From Mustela lutreola (Eukaryota > Chordata > Mammalia > Carnivora > Mustelidae), in the NCBI RefSeq assembly GCF_030435805.1, contig NC_081295.1, forward strand, positions 120,441,501-120,505,500: 64,000 nucleotides of DNA. Direction: 5' to 3'. Made by a program: the position numbers and the translations under genes. The notes below the pieces were generated by a model. The model was not told where the DNA came from. It saw only the letters and a list, made by a program, of their open reading frames with translations, and searched no databases. This document shows, piece by piece, positions 57,166 through 64,000 of the stretch (positions are counted from its first letter, which is position 1; each line of letters opens with the position of its first letter).

Positions 57166-58378
57166 ATATTTATAAATCACTAGATAGACAAAACCCAAAG
57201 TACTTAACATTAACAAGTTTACTTGGCCAGGGACTCAGGATGCCAAAGTGAGAGATGTTTACATTGGCTTTCTGCCAAAGCCAGAAAGAAGGTGCTAGGT
57301 CCAAGGATTGAAAAAAGTGCCCAAGAACAAGCAGGGCACCAAATCTGAAAGCAAACAGTAAGAAAAACGTTTTGGGGATTGAAATGAGATAACCAGACAA
57401 TCAAGATTAAATGACCCAGAGGCAGAAACTTTTGAACTCAGAAATAGGCCTGGTTTGCTGATGGATTTCTAGCACAGTTTGCTGGGAACTCTGACCAATG
57501 ATGAAAGAGATTGTGTCTCTCCTGGAATTGGCAGAGTTAGAATCAAAGAAAATTAAATTTAAGGCACAGCTGAGGAGGGGGCAACAGAGGGTGAGATGCA
57601 AGTGTCCTAAGCCAGGGTCTAATAGGACGTATGCAAAGATTAAACAGCTGTCCAGTCCAGGCAGATTTTAGATCCCAAGGGCAATAAATCTGTGGGGTTA
57701 TAGTCGTACCCAGCCATAAGGAGGTGAATCTGGCCATGGATTTCAAAGGATCTCTGCAAGATGGTACAGGTGGTTGTGAGAACCCAAATCTGGCCTTTAG
57801 GAAAAAGAAACAGCATATCACAGGTGAAAATATTCAGATCTCACACCTATTGGCCATATCAGAGCTGGGGATGGACTAGAATAAAATAAATGGACAGTAC
57901 AGAGGCAGCCTGGTCAAACATGCTGGAGATTAGGTAAGGATGCTATAGCCCACTTCCGTTAACTCCTTTTTTCAGAATGCACTTGCCTCATTTTATCCAG
58001 GGAGACTTAAGGAGAGGAATGTGTGTAGATCCAATGCATATTACTATAATGTTACTACACCTATGTTGTCAGTGTATCTCCTCTCCAAATTCTATAATTC
58101 CCAACCATAAAGGACCTCAGTAGTTCAATTTCAGTAGTCTTATATAAATGGATGCGGGTCAGTTTACAGAAAAGCAGGGCACAGGAGATGGTAAGTAGAA
58201 AAACATTGCTTAAAAAAGCGTGATATGTATCACCTGGCATCACGAAGAAATTAAATCATAGACTGAGCTAGTTCATAAATATTTGTAGCCACAAATGGGC
58301 TACAGCATTTGAATTCTCAGCTTAGTAACATTTCCTTTTGCCCTTCAGGGTCAGACTGATATTGAGTGTGATTCTCTA
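57166..58378. other. Possibly unique spacer
   Basis: About 1.2 kb with no repeat recognised and moderate base composition. ORFs are short and on the minus strand (57543-57821, 92 codons) without family resemblance. Confidence 0.4.
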
Positions 58379-58392
58379 CTACCACCTAGTGG
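58379..58392 (-). promoter_or_regulatory. Candidate CTCF site
   Basis: CTACCACCTAGTGG differs at one position from CTGCCACCTNGTGG, the reverse of the CTCF core. It lies just outside the L1/microsatellite block. Confidence 0.35.
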
Positions 58393-58410
58393 AAATTCCA
58401 TCTTTTGAAG

Positions 58411-58636
<226 letters not shown>

Positions 58637-59873
58637 AATAATTATGTTATATTAGTCACCATACAGTACATCATTAGTTTTTTATGTAGTGTTCCATGAT
58701 TCATCATTTGCATATAACACCCAGTGCTCCAAGAAATCCATGCCCTCCTTAATACCTGTCCCTAGGCTCACCCATCTACCCTGCTCCCTTCCCCTCCAAA
58801 ACCCTCAGTTTGTTTCCTGGAGTCCATAGTCTCTCATGGTTCTTCTCCCCCTCTGATTTACCCCTCTTCATTTTTCCCATCCTTCTCCTAATGTCCTCCA
58901 TGTTATTCCTTATGTTGCACAAGTAAGTGAAACCATATGACAATTGACTCTCTCTGCTTGACAAATTTCACTCAGGATAATCTCCTCCCGTTCCATCCAT
59001 GTTGATGCAAAGCTGGGTATTCATCCTTTCCGATGGCTGAATAATACTCTTTTGTGTATACGGACCACATCTTCTTTACCCCTTTGTCTGTTGAAGGACA
59101 TCTCAGCTCTTTCCACAGTTTGGTTATTGTGGACATTGCTGCTATGAACATTGGGGTGCATATGGTCCTTCTTTTCATTACGTCTGTATATTTGGGATAA
59201 ATACCTAATAGGGCAATTGCTGGGTCATAGGGTAGCTCTATTTTTAACTTTTTGAGGAACCTCCACACTGTTTTCCAAAGTGGCTGCACCAACTTGCCTT
59301 CCCACCAGCAGTGTAAGAGGGTTCCCCTTTCTCCACATCCTCTCCAAAATTTGTTTCCTGCTTTGTCAATTCTTGCCATTCTAATTTGTGTAAGGTGGTA
59401 TCTTAATGTGGTTTTGATTCGAATTTTCCCGGCGGCTAATGATAATGAACATTTTTTCATGTGTCTGTTAGCCATATGTATGTCTTCTTTGGGGAAGTGT
59501 TTGTTCATGTCTTCTGCCCATTTTTTGACTTATTTGTTTATTGGGTGTTGAGTTTGAGAAGTTCTTGTTTTTTTAAGACAATTCAGTTTTCTTATTTTTT
59601 AAATATTTCATCTTATTTATTTGACATACAGAGAGAGATCACAAACAGGCAGAGAAGCAGGTAGAGAGAGAGGGGAACCCTGAGATCATGACCTGAGCTG
59701 AAGGCAGAGGCTTAACCCACTGAACCACCCAGGAGCCCTGAGAAGATCTTTATATATTTTGGATATCAGCCCTTTATTTTGTCATTTGCAAATATCTTCT
59801 CCCATTCCGTGGGCTGTCTCTTTGTTTTGTTGGCTGTTTCCTTTGCTGTGTAGAAATTAAAGTCCTATTTCTT
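58637..59873 (-). mobile_element. 5'-truncated L1 with ORF2 C-terminus
   Basis: 3' UTR in reverse (TCACCATACAGTACATCATT, TCTCTCATGGTTCTTCTCCC), then an open ORF2 piece at 58972-59508 with [20 protein letters not shown] and [20 protein letters not shown]. Possible short target duplication AAGTCCT at both ends. A shortened SINE interrupts it. Confidence 0.9.
59590..59738 (-). mobile_element. Can-SINE with internal deletion
   Basis: TTTTTAAATATTTCATCTTA to AACCACCCAGGAGCCC; about 45 bases of the middle (GCTCCCTGCTGAGCAG...) are absent. Confidence 0.85.
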
Positions 59874-60314
59874 AGAATTTAAAAAAATTACACAGTAAAT
59901 ACCTGAACTCATTTTTGTTATACAGTGTTCAAACCATACAGAATGGTATAAGGCAGGTATATATGGCAGGAAAAATTCTAGGATGTCAACTGAGGATTGT
60001 TTTGTCATTCTGCTTTCGAGGCAGAATAAGACATTTCCCCTTCATGCCTTGGGTGACCACAGCAGAACAATGATGATCAAAAGATACAGCTCTTGCATTT
60101 AAAATTTGCTTTTAAACACCGTGGTAGAGGCAAGAGGAAAGAAAGGCCTTGATTAGTAAATGTCTGAGCCGGTGCTTATGCCATAAATTACAGATTTGTG
60201 AAGGACTCTTGAAGAAGTCAGAGCCAGTTTCCCTGCTTTGGAGCTGATACAGAATCTGTGGGCTGGGGTGAGGGTGCCAGTCTGAGGGTCTTGTGCCCTA
60301 TAATCCTTTAAAAC
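59874..60314. other. Unassigned spacer
   Basis: No feature recognised. Confidence 0.4.
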
Positions 60315-60482
60315 TGTGTCGGGGTGCCTGGGTGGCTCAGGGTCCTCTCAGGATCCTGGGATCGAGCCCTACATCTCTGCTGAGCAGAGAGCCTGCTTCC
60401 CGCTCTTCCTCTGCCTGCCTCTCTATCTACTTGTGATCTCTCTCTCTTTCTGTCAAATAAATAAATAAAATCTTTAAAAAAA
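60315..60482 (+). mobile_element. Can-SINE with internal deletion
   Basis: GGGTGCCTGGGTGGCTCAGG jumps straight to GTCCTCTCAGGATCCTGGGA, skipping the tRNA-like B-box side; tail AAATAAATAAATAAAATC. Confidence 0.88.
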
Positions 60483-60829
60483 AACTGTCAGAGATGATCA
60501 GTCATCCCCACATTCAGATAGTTGGCATAAGAAGATGGGCCCCGAGGGGGTGTATTGTCTCTGTCATACAAATTTGAACAGAATAATGATATTTCCAAAA
60601 GTTTCTAAACTGTCTTTGCTTAATATTCAATAGACTGGGCTGTCATCTGTGCTGGAGAAGGAAAAATCCTGGCAAGGAAAGGAATACGGAGTTTTTGAGA
60701 GGCAGGGTGCCGGATGCTCAGGCACCATGATCAAGAATCACCCTAATTACTCTTTAGCGATGGGTAGAAGGAAGTTGACTTGTACTTCTGTGAAGCCAGT
60801 AAGAAGTCAGCCAGGTGCCTTACTTCGGT
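60483..60829. other. Unassigned spacer
   Basis: No feature recognised. Confidence 0.4.
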
Positions 60830-60917
60830 TTCTCCCCCCCTCCCCCTTTCTGCCTTCCTTCCTTCCCTTCTTGCTTCCTTTCCTTGCTCTCTCCCTCCCC
60901 CAGTTTCTTTCTTTCTT
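60830..60917. repeat. Pyrimidine-rich tract (CCTT/TCCC)n
   Basis: Imperfect C/T repeats ending in (CTTT)n next to the tail of the following minus-strand SINE. Confidence 0.8.
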
Positions 60918-61119
60918 TTTAATATTTTATTTATTTATGTGTGTGTGTGAGCACGAGAGAGAAACCATGAGCAGGGGGGAGAGGCTGAAGGAGAAGGAGA
61001 AGAAGACTCCCCACTGAGCAGGGAGCCAAATTTGGGACTCGATCCCAGAACCCTGAGATCACGATCTGAACCTAAGGCATAAGGCAGATGCCTAATGGAC
61101 TGGGCCACTCAGGTGCCCA
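60918..61119 (-). mobile_element. Can-SINE, older
   Basis: AATATTTTATTTATTTATGT to TGGGCCACTCAGGTGCCC. Confidence 0.87.
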
Positions 61120-61821
61120 TCCTCCCCTCCCTCTACCTTTCTTTTTGGTGGGCAGTAAAGCAATGTTTATTGATCTATAGTACAAAGCTCCTGAAGACGG
61201 AGGGGACTTGAGAGGATTGCCCCTTACTTTGGTTTCTACCAGAAACAGTTCCTGAGTCAAGGACATGAGTGAAGGCAGATGCGTGAAACTTCAGTAGCAG
61301 ACTGGGGAGAAGCTAGACAGGGAAGGGAGGGCAGCCAGCAAACGGTGAATGACTGGAGCTGAGTACCGTAGGGAACTCTGGGAAATGATGGGGACCTCAT
61401 GCCTCAGAGTCATCCCTGCTGAGGAACAAGGGATCTAACTTCCATCAGTCATGGTTGAAAACTGCTTCCTTTCCCTTCTAGTTCACTGTGAGTGGGGTCA
61501 GTGACCTTTGGAGAAAATCTTCAGGAAAGAGATGGAAATGCTACAAGTAGGAGCCAGCCAGTGTGTAGTGCAGGGGTAAGGCCTAAGAAATTTGGGCAGG
61601 CAGTGGTAGAATTGGGCAACCCCTGTTTTGTTTCTAGTTGGAAAACCCTTGGAGCGTCCTATGGCCTCGAACTTCCATATTCTCTGCCATCAGAATCAAA
61701 GGATTTCCTATTTTCATTTTCTTCAGTTGTGCCCAAGTCTTCAATACAATCATTAAATGTTCAAGTCCCACCTTAGAAATCCCTTCCTTAATAAGGAGTA
61801 GCCCTAGGGCCAAATATGAGA
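61120..61821. other. Possibly unique spacer
   Basis: No repeat recognised; + ORF 61492-61776 (94 codons) has no family resemblance. Confidence 0.4.
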
Positions 61822-62090
61822 CCTAATTTGCTCCAGCCGCCATAACAAAGTCCTACAGACTGGGAGGCTTACACAGCAGAAGTTTATTTTCTCATAGTTG
61901 TGAAAGCTGGAAGTGTTCAAAGTGTCAGTGCGGTTGGTCTCCTCTGAAGCCTCTTGCCTTGGCTTGGAGATGGCCATCTTCTGTATCTTCACATGGCCTT
62001 CCCTCTGTGTATGGCTGTGTTCTAAACTCTTCTCCTTATTAAAGGACATCAGTCATATTAGATCAGGTCCTACCCTCTGGATAGAATCCT
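61822..62090 (-). mobile_element. MLT1-type MaLR LTR fossil
   Basis: CCGCCATAACAAAGTCCTAC, AGAAGTTTATTTTCTCATAG, CTTGGAGATGGCCATCTTCT and AAAGGACATCAGTCATATTA are the reverse of an MLT1 LTR. Partial and old. Confidence 0.75.
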
Positions 62091-62772
62091 GACTCTGCAC
62101 GAGGCACTGTGTGACAACTTCTTCCCACCCCTGGGGCTGGGAAGAAGTGATTCATTATTGATGGGGGATAGAAGACTATGTCTCCATTAACATTATGGGG
62201 GTTGGGGTTTGGGCACCCATTCCCTCCAGGAAGGGATGAACATTAAGTTTCCCTACTCACTTTCACTGACATCACCCTGGTGTGTTTGTGTTATGTTGGA
62301 GGGTTGGAAGTCTGAGTTTCTCAGCTGGCCTTTGCTGGTGTTTAGTGGGTTTGGCTGGAGTAGAGCAATTGTCTAAAATTTTCTGCCTTGCTAGGCTGCT
62401 CCCACCTCTTCCCCAGCCATTCCTGTTAACTCTCTTTCCCCATGTTTCTGGGTTGTTGGCTTTTTAAGTCTGAGATACTTAAGGCAAAAGGGAATCTCAG
62501 GGACCTCATCATCGTGTGATTCCTTGGGTCCTGAAGTAGCGAGCCCGTCTGCTTTCTCTCTATCTTTTGGGGTCTTCTTATACTTGTTTTTATGTCCATG
62601 GGCTAATTGTATTTAGTAGGAGGAACAGGAAAAAGTACATCTACTCTATCTCTTCAAAGTGGAATTCTTCTCCCCATATGTTTTGAAGTTGACAAGGAAA
62701 TTCTCATTGTTTAAATATATGTAAGTTTATGGTCAATATTGGCATTTAGAAAATAAAACTGTTACATCATTT
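62091..62772. other. Unassigned spacer
   Basis: No gene recognised. Confidence 0.4.
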
Positions 62773-62786
62773 AAAAATGTATCCAA

Positions 62787-62947
62787 CTCTCCCTTCGGAT
62801 CAGGTCATGACCCCCCAGTCCTGGGATTCAGGCCCATGTTGGGCTCTCCACTTAGCAGGGAGCCTGCTTCCTCCTGTCTTTCTCTCTGCTTGCCTCTCTG
62901 CCTACTTGTGATCTCTCTCTGTCAAATAAATAAATAAAATCTTAAAA
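62787..62947 (+). mobile_element. 5'-truncated Can-SINE
   Basis: Starts in the middle of the head (CTCCCTTCGGATCAGGTCAT); perfect duplication AAAAATGTATCCAA at 62773-62786 and 62948-62961. Confidence 0.92.
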
Positions 62948-63059
62948 AAAAATGTATCCAAGATTTTATACCCGGAAACTGTTTCCTAAATATAAAGACA
63001 TTTTTACTTTGTTTTTCTTTTCTCCAATTTTATTCTCAGCTTGCCTAACTTTATTTTTT

Positions 63060-64000
63060 TATTTTTTATTTTTTATAAACATATATAGAGATCATATGAT
63101 AGTTGTCTTTCTCTGCTTGACTTATTTCGCTAAGCATGATATGCTCTAGTTCCATCCATGTTGTTGCAAATGGCAAGATTTCATTTCTTTGGATGGCTGC
63201 ATAGTATTCCATTGTGTATATATACCACATCTTCTTGATCCATTCATCTGTTGATGGACATCTAGGTTCTTTCCATAGTTTGGCTATTGTGGACATTGCT
63301 GCTATAAACATTCGGGTGCACGTGCCCCTTTGGATCACTACGTTTGTATCTTTAGGGTAAATACCCAGTAGTGCAATTGCTGGGTCATAGGGCAGTTCTA
63401 TTTTCAACATTTTGAGGAACCTCCATGCTGTTTTCCAGAGTGGCTGCACCAGCTTGCATTCCCACCAACAGTGTAGGAGGGTTCCCCTTTCTCCGCATCC
63501 TCGCCAGCATCTGTCATTTCCTGACTTGTTGATTTTAGCCATTCTGACTGGTGTGAGGTGATATCTCATTGTGGTTTTGATTTGTATTTCCCTGATGCCG
63601 AGTGATATGGAGCACTTTTCATGTGTCTGTTGGCCATCTGGATGTCTTCTTTGCAGAAATGTCTGTTCATGTCCTCTGCCCATTTCTTGATTGGATTATT
63701 TGTTCTTTGGGTGTTGAGTTTGCTAAGGTCTTTATAGATTTTGGACACTAGTCCTTTATCTGATATGTCGTTTGCAAATATCTTCTCCCATTCTGTCAGT
63801 TGTCTTTTGGTTTTGTTAACTGTTTCCTTTGCTGTGCAAAAGCTTTTGATCTTGATGAAACCCCAATAGTTCATTTTTGCCCTTGCTTCCCTTGCCTTTG
63901 GCAATGTTCCTAGGAAGATGTTGCTGCGGCTGAGGTCGAAGAGGTTGCTGCCTGTGTTCTCCTCAAGGATTTTGATGGATTCCTTTCGCACATTGAGGTC
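63060..64000 (-). mobile_element. Young L1, runs off the window, 3' UTR mostly missing
   Basis: Begins in T-rich sequence with TATAAACATATATA, then goes directly to GAGATCATATGATAGTTG, skipping about 280 bases of 3' UTR found in the copy at 35440-35865. ORF2 C-terminal frames at 63066-63683 ([40 protein letters not shown]) and 63566-63991 ([15 protein letters not shown]) overlap in different frames, so at least one shift is present. Confidence 0.92.

Noticed and set aside
60000-64000. Possible PSMB9 exons near the right edge
   Set aside because: No proteasome beta-subunit motif in either strand; the end of the window is L1.

Overview
The window is mammalian nuclear DNA from a carnivoran. It is full of tRNA(Lys)-derived Can-SINEs, whose heads read as variants of GGCGCCTGGGTGGCTCAGT, and of carnivore-type L1 elements. 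The SINE tails (CTCTGCCTACTTGTGATCTCT then AAATAAATAAA) look caniform, possibly mustelid; that species-level guess is inference. The locus is the MHC class II region. The one protein-coding gene that can be supported is the orthologue of HLA-DMB, on the + strand in six coding exons (3144-8082). The joined exons give an intact 263-residue protein, the human length.

Layout: 1-3.1 kb is DMB upstream sequence with an S-X-Y-like class II promoter near 2.8 kb. The DMB exons and introns fill 3.1-8.4 kb, with an L2 tail in intron 1, a MER5A in intron 2 and a Can-SINE in intron 3. From 8.4 kb to the end no protein-coding gene is visible. In human MHC order the next gene would be PSMB9, so this is probably the DMB-PSMB9 spacer.

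The spacer is a stack of insertions. An old minus-strand L1 (about 12.8-20.8 kb) is split by two later L1s, one of which carries five SINEs and a solo ERV LTR. A 5'-truncated L1 lies at 25.1-27.2 kb, and a hAT-type DNA transposon with recognisable transposase remnants at 31.2-33.9 kb. A SINE split by a 2.3-kb L1 lies at 42.7-45.2 kb, a rearranged L1 inside an older L1 at 53.9-57.2 kb, and an L1 with a (TTTC)n-expanded tail at 58.4-59.9 kb. Another L1 runs off the right edge. Two MaLR-type LTR fossils lie at 24.5 and 61.8 kb.

The main non-repeat feature in the spacer is a GC-rich, CpG-rich island at about 49.9-50.8 kb with CCAAT and GC boxes and no convincing ORF. It is a candidate promoter of a noncoding transcript. 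DMB encodes the beta chain of DM, the lysosomal peptide editor of class II molecules; its partner DMA is expected just left of the window. No undescribed gene system was recognised. The points most worth checking are the orphan CpG island, the loss of the DM-beta N-glycosylation sequon, three CTCF-like motifs, an unidentified repeat pair and the rearranged L1s. Repeat family names come from remembered consensus sequences, not from a database search.
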